Assembly (NCBI RefSeq): GCF_040605635.1
Contig: NZ_JBEXDG010000023.1
Coordinates: 62,001 to 126,000, forward strand
Length of the DNA: 64,000 bases
From: Dactylosporangium sp040605635
Lineage (GTDB): Bacteria > Actinomycetota > Actinomycetes > Mycobacteriales > Micromonosporaceae
Reading direction: 5' to 3'
Shown here piece after piece: positions 36,401 to 44,836 of the stretch (its first letter is position 1; every line of letters begins with the position of its first letter). Under the pieces are notes generated by a model. The model saw nothing but the letters and a program-made list of their open reading frames with translations, searched no databases and had not been told where the DNA came from. Made by a program: the position numbers and the translations under genes.

Positions 36401-37423
36401 GGCCGCGCCGACCAGGTCACGGACGTGTCGTTCGAGGTCGGCGAGCTGCTCGTGGGACCGGTACGCGGCGGAGCTCTTCAACCGGTCGAGGTGTGCACGC
36501 AACCTTCCGGGCTCGGCCTCGGCCGCCTGCAGTGTCCGGTGCGCGGTCCGCGCCACGTCCTCGGCCGCCGCGGCCTCCCTCTCGGCCCGGGCCAGTTCCT
36601 CGGTGCGCCGGTCCGCGTCGGCGCGCCGCGCGGTCAGTGTGTCGGCGGCGGCGCGGGCGTGGGTGCGCAAGTAGGTGGCGTACACACCGAGGAACGCCGA
36701 CGTGGCGGTGTCCGCCGCGACCAGGCCTTCAAGGGTGCGGGCCACCGCCTCCATGTCGTCGAACGACCGGGCGGCCTCGGTGAGCAGATGGTCATCGACC
36801 GGCCGCAGGCCACGCTGCAGGGTGCGCGACAGCTCCGCCGGATTGAGGTCCTTCGCCAGCTGCGGCTTCCGCAGCGTCAGCACCAGGTCGAGCAGCTGCT
36901 CGTACCGGGCCGACCCGAGACCGAACAGCTTCGCGTCGACCAGCTGCCGGTACTCCTCCGTCGAGTCCCGCACCGTGTCGGCGCCGAGCTGCTCGACGAG
37001 GTCCTTACGGGGCAACGGACGGTCCTCGGCATCCAGCAGCGAGAAGTTCACGCCGACACGGCCGTCGGCGACGAAGTGCCACCGGGTGACCCGGTCGTTG
37101 TGCCGGTGCGCCCGCAGACCGATGCCGATCGTCACGAACGAGGCACCGTTGCCGAACTCCATCCAGACGTATCCGTGCGCGTTCTCCTGCCCGCGGTACA
37201 ACAGGTTGGATTTCATCGTGCGGTCCTCGCCGGCGAACGGGTTGAGCCGCCGCGGCTCGATCCGCCCGTCGAGCACGAACGGAAACAGCACCTCCAGCGC
37301 CTTGGTCTTGCCGGACCCGTTGGGCCCGCGCAGCACGAGCCAGCCGTCAACGAAGATGAACTCCTCGTCGCGGTAGTCCCACAGATTGATGATCCCGGCA
37401 CGGGTCGGGGTGAAGCGGGTCAC
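33377..37423 (-). CDS. jetC: JetC (type II Wadjet SMC-like ATPase, TIGR02680)
   Basis: A 1348-residue MukB/SMC-like motor that loads on and extrudes circular DNA in Wadjet systems. Walker A GPNGSGKT is at 33-40, the ABC signature LSGGEQ begins at about 1215, and Walker B LLGLDEAFAG is at about 1246-1255. Between them lie long arginine-, alanine- and glutamate-rich coiled coils with a central less helical hinge region (about 590-700). All ATPase residues are intact. The start is GTG 37423, nine bases after the jetB stop. Confidence 0.93.
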   Translation of the reverse strand: MTRFTPTRAGIINLWDYRDEEFIFVDGWLVLRGPNGSGKTKALEVLFPFVLDGRIEPRRLNPFAGEDRTMKSNLLYRGQENAHGYVWMEFGNGASFVTIGIGLRAHRHNDRVTRWHFVADGRVGVNFSLLDAEDRPLPRKDLVEQLGADTVRDSTEEYRQLVDAKLFGLGSARYEQLLDLVLTLRKPQLAKDLNPAELSRTLQRGLRPVDDHLLTEAARSFDDMEAVARTLEGLVAADTATSAFLGVYATYLRTHARAAADTLTARRADADRRTEELARAEREAAAAEDVARTAHRTLQAAEAEPGRLRAHLDRLKSSAAYRSHEQLADLERHVRDLVGAARDADAAVGVEETAERRRRADRERAAVAARDGLAQVGRLADDVAADAQLAGIDWGDGAADADGMPARLAARSTARRDDLRAVRERVASTVRADDDHARATEADRAARAAMDDAALAESRAAAAVETAHTAVVEDLHAWAAQWAAPLARLGVPDLTDTLTEAIEGVPLKDVFAEAVAAPLAIRRDTLAALAAERAAVEAEHVGVTDERERIAAEHDDAPTPSATRPARRDHRPGAPLWRLVRFADHVPEVDAAGVEAALHAAGLLDAWLYPSTDDTADALSGGVEDAYLSAGPPIGGPSLADVLIAETQDLVSAARIDAVLASIALGDLSTRSGVDTAGRWAQAHGTGLLRKDRCEYIGVTARAARRADRLADCDRRLHALESDLTRLDEARAALLAVIDEVDRAGKALPALDRLRAAWRDHDRTAAALAVRREAAVEAAGRLDAAVAVRAAAGAALQRAVAERSLPVAQLDAVADAVSRFERAGLRLEAAYQAATIAADRSGEADDRHQEAVERLEGARAAATTAVRRHVEKDEELRTLRGGIGAEAQQILADVAAAGEDIAAAEAAMAAAREAYTEGLQQRSAAHARVDLGRQAVATALHESRQDALRLRPFARPDLLGLIRCPTDLLWPAIDTAGDQLDPAVVALHEAMLAATRELTPTETSLKQSATRLSTALADLQAQLPAAGLDHRPEWDTDEGVIVVRVADEQGLTPVARFAGRIAADRRDQEQLLTDAEQRVFEDALLGQLAGQIHRRTIEARDLVAAMDTQMRARRMSSGLTVGVGWRLSDDLDTEQREICKLLERDPARLGPAQLTSMRRHFAGRIKTARSGAPEKPYRELLAEVLDYRQWRQFAFTLHRPGGTAEPLTRARHSQLSGGEQSVSLHLPLFAAANALFGSARPDAPRLLGLDEAFAGVDDNGRGELMSLAKQFDLDLFMTGYDLWATHPAVGGAAHYDLSHSAVDHTVSAVLLVWDGAMNIADFDGTLARALGSPETRHAPALAADPLRD

Positions 37424-37432
37424 AGGGCTTCC

Positions 37433-38767
37433 TTAGAAGAGGGTCCGTTGGCGCACCTGGGCAACCGTTCCGCGGTATCGGCCGACCAGCGGTCGCACCA
37501 GCACGCCACCCGGCACCGGCGTCACCGCACCGAATCTGGTCAGCAACTCGACCGCCTCGATCCGCAGGCGGTCCGGGTCGGCATGCCACGCGGCGCCGAA
37601 GGCCGCTCCGTAGCGCTGGAGGATCGCGGCGATCGACTCGCGGAGGAAACTGTCCGTCACGAACGGCAGCCGATCGGGCTCCGCGTCTGACTCGACGGTC
37701 CGCGGTGCCGGCGCTGCGGTGTCGCTGAAGTCGTCCGGCACGACGCCGGTCGCTGCCGGCAGCGCGGTGTCTGTGGCCGCGACGAGCGCGGCCTGCCGGG
37801 CGCGAGGATCCGGTGCCGGCATCCGTCTGACCCGTCGGCCGTCCGGGTCGAGTGCCCGCTCGGCGAGCTCAACCGTGAGCAGCACCGCGGCCTGTGCCAC
37901 CGAGCCGGTGCCCGGGAACCGCTCCACCGAGAACCCGAGCGTGTCTGCGAGGAGCACGCCCTCCGCCCGCCGCTCGACTCGCAGGCCGGTCAGTCTGTAC
38001 AGGTCGGCGGGCAGCGCCGTGCCGCGCAGATGGTTCGCGACGGTGGCTTCAACGTCGCTGAAGTACACGACCGGCGCCTCGATGACGGCCCGGCGTGCGG
38101 CCTGTGCCGCCGCGCGCCGCTCGGCATTGTCGCTGGTGGCCGCAGAGCGTTCCAAGAGGGCGGTCACGCTGTCGACGTGCTGCAGCACCCGAGGTGGGTG
38201 GAACATGGCGACCAGCGCGTCGCGGGCGATGTCGTAGAGGGCCTCGCCGGCCATGGGGTCACTGGCCCAGGACGCGCTCGATCCGTCCGCCAGCCGGAGC
38301 ACGCCGCGCTCCTCCAGCCAGGTCACCGCATCGACGAACGCGCGGCGGTCGGCACCGGAGTCCGGGTCGAGCCCGAGTCCGCCGATCCGGTTCGCGTCGG
38401 CGGACACGACGTCGGCGAGCTCGCTGACCGTTGTCTGGATGCCGGCCCGGCCCAGCGCCGCGAGGCACAGCGCCAGATACGCGTACCGCCGACGGTCGAA
38501 CGGGCGGCCGGTGCGGGTGGTGGCCAGCCGGTCAGGGTCAAGTCGGTCAGCGGTCCGCACCAGCCGAGCCGTCGACCCGTGCAGCTCCAGCCGGTACCCG
38601 AATGCCTCCGCAAGATCACGGCGCAGCTCCGCGGCGAACCGTCGGACGCGGATGAGCGCCCGCTCGTCGGGGTAGGTCGCGGTGATCAGCGGATGGCGCA
38701 GGACGAGCCGCACCGCCCGTTGGTAGTCGGCCAGGTCCAGATCGGAGACCTCTGCGGCGAACCTCAC
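37433..38767 (-). CDS. jetB: JetB (type II Wadjet KITE-like subunit, TIGR02678/DUF2398)
   Basis: A 444-residue protein of the DUF2398 family, which supplies the MukE/KITE-like dimer in type II Wadjet. It is much longer than type I JetB. Predicted winged-helix segments lie in the N-terminal 110 residues and near 200-270; no catalytic motif is visible. The RPFDRRRYAYLALCLAALGR segment is characteristic. The ATG overlaps the jetA stop by four bases, and jetC follows nine bases after its stop. It should bridge the kleisin JetA and the SMC JetC. Confidence 0.9.
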   Translation of the reverse strand: MRFAAEVSDLDLADYQRAVRLVLRHPLITATYPDERALIRVRRFAAELRRDLAEAFGYRLELHGSTARLVRTADRLDPDRLATTRTGRPFDRRRYAYLALCLAALGRAGIQTTVSELADVVSADANRIGGLGLDPDSGADRRAFVDAVTWLEERGVLRLADGSSASWASDPMAGEALYDIARDALVAMFHPPRVLQHVDSVTALLERSAATSDNAERRAAAQAARRAVIEAPVVYFSDVEATVANHLRGTALPADLYRLTGLRVERRAEGVLLADTLGFSVERFPGTGSVAQAAVLLTVELAERALDPDGRRVRRMPAPDPRARQAALVAATDTALPAATGVVPDDFSDTAAPAPRTVESDAEPDRLPFVTDSFLRESIAAILQRYGAAFGAAWHADPDRLRIEAVELLTRFGAVTPVPGGVLVRPLVGRYRGTVAQVRQRTLF

Positions 38768-40347
38768 GACACGGGCACCAGCGCGGTCCGGTGGGCCGCC
38801 GTGTGCTCCGCCGGCGTCACGCTCAGCGCGTAGCCGTTCAGATGCAGGCGACCTGTGGTCGTCGCCACGGTGGTGAAGCGGTCCGGGGTCGGCGTGAGCG
38901 TGAGCCGCACCCCGTAGGCCGCCGCCGCCAGGGGTGCGTCGGAACGTCCGGCCGCCCGAGCTGCGAGCGCCACGTCCAGCAGCCGCCGCAGCACCACCAT
39001 CTGCGGCTCGTCGAGCTCGACACCGGCGTCGAGGTCGCCGCCGCCGTGCTGCTCGATCAGCCGCGTCGCGGCCACCGCGCTGCGGCGTTCCGTGGCGAGC
39101 TGCCGCTCCCGCAGCCGGTCACGCTGTCCGTGGGACCGCTCCAGCCTGGCCGGCCGGCCGTTGCCTTGCCCGGGGGCCCGGCCGAATTGCACGAGCGTGC
39201 GGGACAGCTCGACCGGTGGCGCCTCCCACCAGGACAGGCGCGTCGGGACCAGCTCCGGATCGGCATGGGCGACGCCGACATGGCGTGGTGCGCCGAGACC
39301 GAAGACCACGTCGAACAGGGCGTGAGCGACCTCGACCGAGCCGGCCTCGGTGAACCACGCGGCGAGATGCCGCAGTTGCGACTCGCGGCTCACGCCGCCC
39401 CGGCGTGCCTCCGTGACCCGTCGCAGCAGGGCCAGCACATTCCCGATCGCCGCCATCGTCGCGCCGGAGAGGCGGTCCGCCTCGCTGAGCACGCCGTCGC
39501 CTGGCGGCGCAAGCCACGAGCGGAGACCGGCCCACCGGCTCCGCCAGTCTTCCAGCCGCTCGCTGGGGGTCGCGAACAGCCGTTCATCTGCCTCGGCGGC
39601 CGCCTCCACCATGCGGTCCAGGCCGGTGGTCTCGACCTCGAGGACCGCCTCGCGCAGTCGGGGCGTATACCGCTGGAGCTCGTCGTGGAAATCACGCAGG
39701 TGCGTCAGCAGCGCGTCCTTGTGTGCCAGGAACGCCTCGGGCCGCACATCCGGCGTGCGGCTGAGGTCGCCCAGCATGTGGTAGAACCGCGCCGCGCGCT
39801 CGGCGATGTCCGCGAGCGCCCGGTCGAGCCGGCTGAGCTTGCGGTAGACCTCTTCCGCGTCGCCGCTCGCGTTCGCCACGGCGAGCGCCTTCAGGTCGGC
39901 GAGCAGGTCGGCGAAGACCAGCCGGGAGAGCGAACTGTCGCCGAGGCCGGCCGCGAGCACAGACTCGACCGCGCGGTGCGCGCGATACCCGGCCTCGGTG
40001 AACTGATACACCGAATGCCGGTTCCGGTACTCCGCCAGTGTCGCCGCGCGGGCGCCGTCCTGCCCGCGGTCCAGCACACCCCAGTCGACCAGGGCGTCGA
40101 GCAGCCGGGGCAGCTCCAACCCGGCCGGTTCGGGGCAGTCGGGATGGATCTTTGCCAGCCCCGCCATCGCGGCTGCCACCTCGGACGTGTGCAGGACCAC
40201 CTGATAGCTGGATCGGGCAGCATCGAGGGACCGCAGGACCCACAGATAAGCCGCCCGGTTGTCAGCAGTGACGTAACTGAACAGTCGCATGCGGTCGTCG
40301 AGGCCGAAGTCATCCAGTCCAAAGGACGGTGGGTTCGGCTGCGCCAT
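38764..40347 (-). CDS. jetA: JetA (type II Wadjet kleisin-like subunit, TIGR02677/DUF2397)
   Basis: A 527-residue protein of the DUF2397 family, the MukF-like kleisin that closes the JetC ring. A winged-helix-like N-terminus (FSYVTADNRAAYLWVLRSL), a long helical middle and a C-terminal domain ending near the TPTPDRFTTVATTTGRLHL beta segment fit the family. ATG 40347 has GAGGGGG upstream; the frame is open to 40449 without similarity. It opens the jetABCD operon, 98 bases after the AAA ATPase gene. Confidence 0.9.
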   Translation of the reverse strand: MAQPNPPSFGLDDFGLDDRMRLFSYVTADNRAAYLWVLRSLDAARSSYQVVLHTSEVAAAMAGLAKIHPDCPEPAGLELPRLLDALVDWGVLDRGQDGARAATLAEYRNRHSVYQFTEAGYRAHRAVESVLAAGLGDSSLSRLVFADLLADLKALAVANASGDAEEVYRKLSRLDRALADIAERAARFYHMLGDLSRTPDVRPEAFLAHKDALLTHLRDFHDELQRYTPRLREAVLEVETTGLDRMVEAAAEADERLFATPSERLEDWRSRWAGLRSWLAPPGDGVLSEADRLSGATMAAIGNVLALLRRVTEARRGGVSRESQLRHLAAWFTEAGSVEVAHALFDVVFGLGAPRHVGVAHADPELVPTRLSWWEAPPVELSRTLVQFGRAPGQGNGRPARLERSHGQRDRLRERQLATERRSAVAATRLIEQHGGGDLDAGVELDEPQMVVLRRLLDVALAARAAGRSDAPLAAAAYGVRLTLTPTPDRFTTVATTTGRLHLNGYALSVTPAEHTAAHRTALVPVS

Positions 40348-40445
40348 CGGACCCCCTCGAATCGACCGGACCAACGTAGTCGACACATTCGACGGTGACC
40401 AGTTCCCACCCGAAGGAGTGGGCCGAACTGCATCAGTATCGCTCT

Positions 40446-41843
40446 TCACACCGACTTGCCGCGACCGTCGATGATGTCGGCAGGAGTGAATGTCCGTAGA
40501 TCGGGATGGTCGGCCAGGGTCTCGTCGACGCCGCCGCGGGACCAGAACACGAACGTGAGCCCGGCCGGGCCCGGCTCCGGCAGGTGGGCGGCTCGGCGCT
40601 GCAGGTCACCGAGGTCACGTTGGGTGAGCGGCCTGGCCTGCCACCGGCACTCGCCGACGAGGATCGGTCGGTCGCCGGTGAGCCCCAGCACGTCGATCTC
40701 GACGGTCTCGTCCTTCCACCAGCGGCCGATGATCGTGTCGTCGGGAAGTGCCCCGGTCGCCACCAGCCGCTGTGCATGCTCGCGGGCCGCCCCCTCGAAG
40801 ACCCGGGCGACGTGGGTCTGCCACCGTCCCGAGGTGCGTTGCCTGACCGCCGGTCCCTGGCCGCCGTCGATCAGGTCCGCGTCGTCGCGCAGCACGGCGA
40901 ACCAGTACGCGAGGTAGTCGTCGGCGATCTCGTAATACGGATCGGGGGAGCCGCCCGTGCCCAGCGCACGGACCGTCCGCACGTAGCCGGCGCGACGGAG
41001 CCGGTCGAGGGTGTAGTCGATGCGCTGCTGCGCCCGCCCGGCGATCTTGGAACGTCGTCGGGCGCCACCGGCCATGGCCGTGAGCACCCGCTCGTATCCG
41101 CCACGCCAGTCAAGATCCTCCGAGAGGATGTCCGGCGCGTCCCGCAGGAGCAGGCCGCCCGGAGTGAAGGCCAGCTCGTCGAGGTTCTCCTCGGTGGACC
41201 GCTGCGCCGACCAGCGACGCAGGTGCAACGGATAGCCGCCGCAGGCCGCATACGCCTGGATGAAGTCGCCGGGCGGCAGATCGGGCTGGAACGCACGCGC
41301 ATCGATCAGCGGGAACGGATCCATCCTCCGCTCGAGGCCGGCGCGGCGGTGCAGGCCGCCCTGCGGACCCAGCATCTGCTCCATCACCGCGACGGCGGAT
41401 CCGGAAAGGACGAGCATCAGCTTCTGGTCGCGGATGTGGTTTTCCCATACGGCCGAAACGGTGTCGGCGAAGTCTGCGTGCCCGCTCATCAGGCGGGGCG
41501 CCTCGTCGAGCACCACCAGCAAGGGCTCGGCGCGGGCGATGCCCCCGACGAACCGCAGCGCGGCCTCCCAGGTGGGGAAGCTCGCCGGCGCCAGGTCCGC
41601 GATCTCATCGCCGAGCTGCTCGCGAAGCGCGCCGGCGAACCGCTGAAGCTGTCGCTCGTCGGTGTCCTGGCGTGCCGCGGTGAAGTAGACGGACCGCTTG
41701 CCCTCAGCGAAATGCGTCAGCAGATAGGTCTTGCCGACCCGCCGTCGCCCCCAGACCACCGCGAGCTCCGGCTCGCCACCAGCCGCCCGCTCCCACGCGG
41801 CAGTCAGCTCCGCCAGCTCAACCGCCCGCCCGATGACGTCCAC
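40446..41843 (-). CDS. Archaeal-type AAA ATPase with C-terminal DUF234 domain
   Basis: A 465-residue ATPase. The N-terminal AAA domain has Walker A WGRRRVGKTYLL (about 31-42) and Walker B LLVVLDEAPRL (about 108-118). A winged-helix segment lies near 270-300. The C-terminal DUF234 domain (VEIDVLGLTGDRPILVGECRW) resembles a restriction-endonuclease fold with the usual lysine replaced by arginine. Family members are poorly understood. It lies directly upstream of jetA on the same strand, preceded by a 16-base repeat array, so it may be part of the defence operon. Confidence 0.82.
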   Translation of the reverse strand: MDVIGRAVELAELTAAWERAAGGEPELAVVWGRRRVGKTYLLTHFAEGKRSVYFTAARQDTDERQLQRFAGALREQLGDEIADLAPASFPTWEAALRFVGGIARAEPLLVVLDEAPRLMSGHADFADTVSAVWENHIRDQKLMLVLSGSAVAVMEQMLGPQGGLHRRAGLERRMDPFPLIDARAFQPDLPPGDFIQAYAACGGYPLHLRRWSAQRSTEENLDELAFTPGGLLLRDAPDILSEDLDWRGGYERVLTAMAGGARRRSKIAGRAQQRIDYTLDRLRRAGYVRTVRALGTGGSPDPYYEIADDYLAYWFAVLRDDADLIDGGQGPAVRQRTSGRWQTHVARVFEGAAREHAQRLVATGALPDDTIIGRWWKDETVEIDVLGLTGDRPILVGECRWQARPLTQRDLGDLQRRAAHLPEPGPAGLTFVFWSRGGVDETLADHPDLRTFTPADIIDGRGKSV

Positions 41844-41852
41844 GAACCAACG

Positions 41853-41891
41853 GTACTACAAACTCTTTGTACTACAAACTGTTCGTACTAC
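41853..41891 (-). promoter_or_regulatory. GTACTAC direct repeats before the AAA ATPase gene
   Basis: GTACTACAAACTCTTT, GTACTACAAACTGTTC and a shortened GTACTAC follow at 41853, 41869 and 41885, a period of exactly 16 bases. The array starts ten bases before the GTG start and is AT-rich in a GC-rich region. It must overlap the promoter or leader. A repressor or activator site array is the likely reading. Confidence 0.65.
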
Positions 41892-41904
41892 CTTCTGACG
41901 GCAT

Positions 41905-41939
41905 GGGCGGTCAGGGCCGGTTGTGGGCCCTGACCGCCC
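41905..41939 (-). terminator. Strong hairpin after the Cna/CarboxypepD-type surface gene
   Basis: GGGCGGTCAGGGCC pairs perfectly with GGCCCTGACCGCCC, a 14-base stem with a 7-base loop. It lies 10 bases past the stop of the 712-residue surface protein gene. There is no T-run, as is common for actinobacterial terminators. It also separates that gene from the ATPase promoter. Confidence 0.85.
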
Positions 41940-41948
41940 GGCCGGTCG

Positions 41949-44087
41949 TCAGCTGACGGTGACGTTCACGGTCAGCGTTTTGTTGTTCTTGATCTGGAAC
42001 GGCGTGGCGGAGGCGAAGCTCGTGCCACCGACCCAGCCGCGGTGGCCGTCGACGGTCGACCACTGCAGCTTCACCTGCTGCTGCGGTGCGAGGTTGGCCA
42101 GCACGTAGGGCGTGTCGGCGTACGACTGACCGCCGATCGAGACCGCCTCGCCGGTGACGGCGTTGTAGGCGGACACACCCCCGTCGAGCAGGTGCCCGGC
42201 GGGGTCGCGGAACGCGCCGGTGATCGTGCCGCCGCCGGTGCGCATCTTGGCGTTGGCGGTGACGTTCTTGCCGGCGCGGACGGTCACCGGGGTGGCCTCG
42301 GGCCGGCTCACCGCGTTGCCGGACCAGCGCCACTGGTAGTCGTGGCTCGAGAACTGCACCGGCCACGCGTACGGTCCGACGCCGGGCATCACGTAGGTCC
42401 CGTCGCCGGCGGTGGCGACCGGGCAGCCGTCGCCGCTGAAGCCCGGGGCCCTGGCGGTCACCGACACGCAGACGCCCGCAACGGGGGCGCCGGTGGCGAG
42501 GTCGGTGACCTTGCCCCTGATGGTGCCGGCCCGGTCGAGCCGCACGACCGGGACCGTGACCTGGTCCCCCTCCGCGAGCGTGACCTGCGCGGCGGCGCCA
42601 CGGTCGCCGGTGCCGCCGGTCGCGCCGACCCACTGCGATCCGAGCGCGTCGTCGCGCGGGTCGGCGAAGAGCTGGTAGGTGCCGGCGTCGAGCGGGCCGA
42701 GGACCACCGTGCCGGGGATCTGCGGCTCGAACCAGTCCGAGCAGGCGTAGGAGGTGATGTAGTCCGGGTGCCCGCCGAAGTACGGATACTGCACGCCGAC
42801 CTTGGCCGCCTGCGCGCAGCCCTCGGCGGTCGTGCCGTCGGCCCGCTTGACCATCGGCACGGTGAGCGTCGCGCCGCGGCGCAGGGCCACGTCGATCGTC
42901 GTGGTCTGGCCGCCGGTGACGGTGACCGTCGCGTCGCGCTCTTCGAAGTGCTGATGGTCGTTGATGTTGACGGCGAAGCTCCACGCCACGGCGGGGACGT
43001 CGGCCAGGATGATCTCCGTGCCGTCCGTGCAGCCGCTGAGGTTGGTGTTGGCGTTGGCGTACGCACAGAAGTGCGACAGCGGCGCGCCGCTGGTGGCGTC
43101 GTGCGCGACGATGCGCACGGTGCCCTGCGGCAGGAACTGCTCGTCCACCGTCGACACCTGGCCGCTGGTCACCGCGATGCGCGCGGCGGCGTCACGGTCG
43201 AGCGTGCCGTGGGCGTACTGCGAAATCCACCGCGGCCCGCTGAAGCTGACGAGCCAGTCGCCGGGCACGGCGTCGTCCATGCGGTAGCGCCCGTCAATGT
43301 CCGTGGTCGCGCTGCGCGTGGGGATGCCGTCGTACTCCGCCCGCTCGGCGGCGACGCCGACGCCGCTCGCCGGGGTGCCGTCGGCGTTGGTCAGCCGCCC
43401 GGCGATCGACCCTGTCTGCACGACCGTTTCGGTCAGCGGGATCGTCGACCCGGCGGTGACCTGGATCGGGGCGGCGCTGTCGAAGGTCAGCTTGCCGCCG
43501 TTCCACTGGTAGAACGAACTTCGCACGTAGAACTGGATCTTGTAGGCGCCGGACGGAAGGTCCAGCCCGAAGGTGCCGTCGGGCGCGACACCCGTGCTGC
43601 CGACGTAGTTCTGCCCCTCGGCGGTGTAGGCCTGCACGTATGCCTGGGCCGCCGAGCCGTCGGCGTTGCGCAGCGTACCGGCGACCCGGCCGGTCGCCAG
43701 CAGTTGCTCGTCGACGACCGCCGTGGCCCCCGCGGCCACGGAGACGGGGTCTGCGTCGTTGAACCTGAGTTTCTGGTGCGCGTACTGCTCGAATGAGCTG
43801 CCGGCGGCCCGGAAGCTCAGGATGTACCTGCCGGCATCGAGGCTGCCGAAGCTGTACGCCCCGGCGCCGTCGGTCTGCGTGAACACGGGCTGGTTGAGGG
43901 CATCGAGCGAAGTGGCCCACACGCCGGCGCCGGCGGTGGGCACGCCGGCCGGGTCGGTGAGGTGGCCGGTGATGGAGGAGGTGCCGCTCGCGATGGCGGG
44001 GGCGGCGGTGATCGCCGTCGACGTCGCGATGATGGTGGCCGTCAGTGCCGCGTACAGCAGCGGACGGCGCAGGGCATGGTTGTGCAA
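41949..44087 (-). CDS. Secreted multi-domain carboxypeptidase-regulatory-like (beta-sandwich) protein
   Basis: A 712-residue secreted protein. A signal peptide (about 1-34, cleavage after AIA) is followed by about six beta-sandwich repeats of the carboxypeptidase regulatory / Cna-B-like type. Each opens with patterns such as ITGHLTDPAGVPTAGAGV, VAGTLRNADGSAAQAYV, IAGRLTNADGTPASGVGV and IRGKVTDLATGAPVAGV. No catalytic domain or sorting signal is visible. It may be an adhesin or scaffold outside the cell. Scattered cysteines in the middle (about 345-460) differ from the other repeats. Confidence 0.82.
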   Translation of the reverse strand: MHNHALRRPLLYAALTATIIATSTAITAAPAIASGTSSITGHLTDPAGVPTAGAGVWATSLDALNQPVFTQTDGAGAYSFGSLDAGRYILSFRAAGSSFEQYAHQKLRFNDADPVSVAAGATAVVDEQLLATGRVAGTLRNADGSAAQAYVQAYTAEGQNYVGSTGVAPDGTFGLDLPSGAYKIQFYVRSSFYQWNGGKLTFDSAAPIQVTAGSTIPLTETVVQTGSIAGRLTNADGTPASGVGVAAERAEYDGIPTRSATTDIDGRYRMDDAVPGDWLVSFSGPRWISQYAHGTLDRDAAARIAVTSGQVSTVDEQFLPQGTVRIVAHDATSGAPLSHFCAYANANTNLSGCTDGTEIILADVPAVAWSFAVNINDHQHFEERDATVTVTGGQTTTIDVALRRGATLTVPMVKRADGTTAEGCAQAAKVGVQYPYFGGHPDYITSYACSDWFEPQIPGTVVLGPLDAGTYQLFADPRDDALGSQWVGATGGTGDRGAAAQVTLAEGDQVTVPVVRLDRAGTIRGKVTDLATGAPVAGVCVSVTARAPGFSGDGCPVATAGDGTYVMPGVGPYAWPVQFSSHDYQWRWSGNAVSRPEATPVTVRAGKNVTANAKMRTGGGTITGAFRDPAGHLLDGGVSAYNAVTGEAVSIGGQSYADTPYVLANLAPQQQVKLQWSTVDGHRGWVGGTSFASATPFQIKNNKTLTVNVTVS

Positions 44088-44212
44088 CTGCGCTCCCGGA
44101 GGTTGAGGGATGACGCATCGATCCTTGCCGGGGCGACCGCGACCGTGGGACCGGAGCGACCTTTTCCTCCACAGTGGGCAATCCGGATATGGGTGCTGGT
44201 ATTACATCTCGG

Positions 44213-44836
44213 TCAACCCGCCTCAAGCCCCAGCATGCTTCGGAGGGTGGGGGCGTCGACATTGGCGCCGAAGGGTTCGGTGCCCGGTGCCAGCCGGGCG
44301 CCTTCGGCGAGCGGGCCGACGATCACCGGGTCGAAACCGAGGGCGTCGACCAGGGCGGCGACCGTCTCGAGGTCCGAGGAGCCGGCGATCGCGATGGCCT
44401 TGCGGTCCGGGGCGCCGGCGGGGCGGGACGAGTCCTCCAGGTCGTGGTAGCCCATGTGGTTGAAGGCCTTCACCACCCGCGACGTGGGCAGGAAGGCCTG
44501 GACGACCTCGCTGGAGGAGGCGAGGTCGTCGCGGATGCCGTCGACCTCCCACCAGTAGTTCATGGCGTCGATGACGAGCTTGCCGCGGAGCTCGAGCGCG
44601 GGGATGGTGCGGTGCTTGCCGAGCGGCAGCGCCAGGATGACGACGTCCGCGCGGGCGGCGGCGTCGCGGGCGGTGGTGGCCTCCGCGCCCGGCGCGAGCA
44701 CGTCGACGGTGAGCGCGATCGCCGACGGGTCGCCGGAGCCCGCGATGAGCACCCGGTGGCCCGCGGTCACCGCAAGGCGGGCGAGCACCGTGCCCACCTT
44801 GCCGGCGCCGAGGATGCCGAGGACGGCACGGATCAT
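44213..44836 (-). CDS. NADP/F420-binding oxidoreductase (F420-dependent NADP reductase family)
   Basis: A 207-residue Rossmann-fold protein. GILGAGKVGTVLARLA at residues 7-22 is the dinucleotide-binding motif, and the VVKAFNHMG and PFGANVDAPTLRSMLG segments fit the F420-dependent NADP oxidoreductase family. It may recycle reduced F420 or act on a separate substrate. The start overlaps the stop of the LLM-type oxidoreductase gene by four bases, so both act together and could share F420 or flavin. The repressor is probably the divergent MarR-type gene. Confidence 0.85.
   Translation of the reverse strand: MIRAVLGILGAGKVGTVLARLAVTAGHRVLIAGSGDPSAIALTVDVLAPGAEATTARDAAARADVVILALPLGKHRTIPALELRGKLVIDAMNYWWEVDGIRDDLASSSEVVQAFLPTSRVVKAFNHMGYHDLEDSSRPAGAPDRKAIAIAGSSDLETVAALVDALGFDPVIVGPLAEGARLAPGTEPFGANVDAPTLRSMLGLEAG

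Noticed and set aside
35033..37690. 885-codon plus-strand frame opposite jetC
   Set aside because: Antisense shadow; the minus strand carries Walker A, signature and Walker B motifs of the SMC-like protein.
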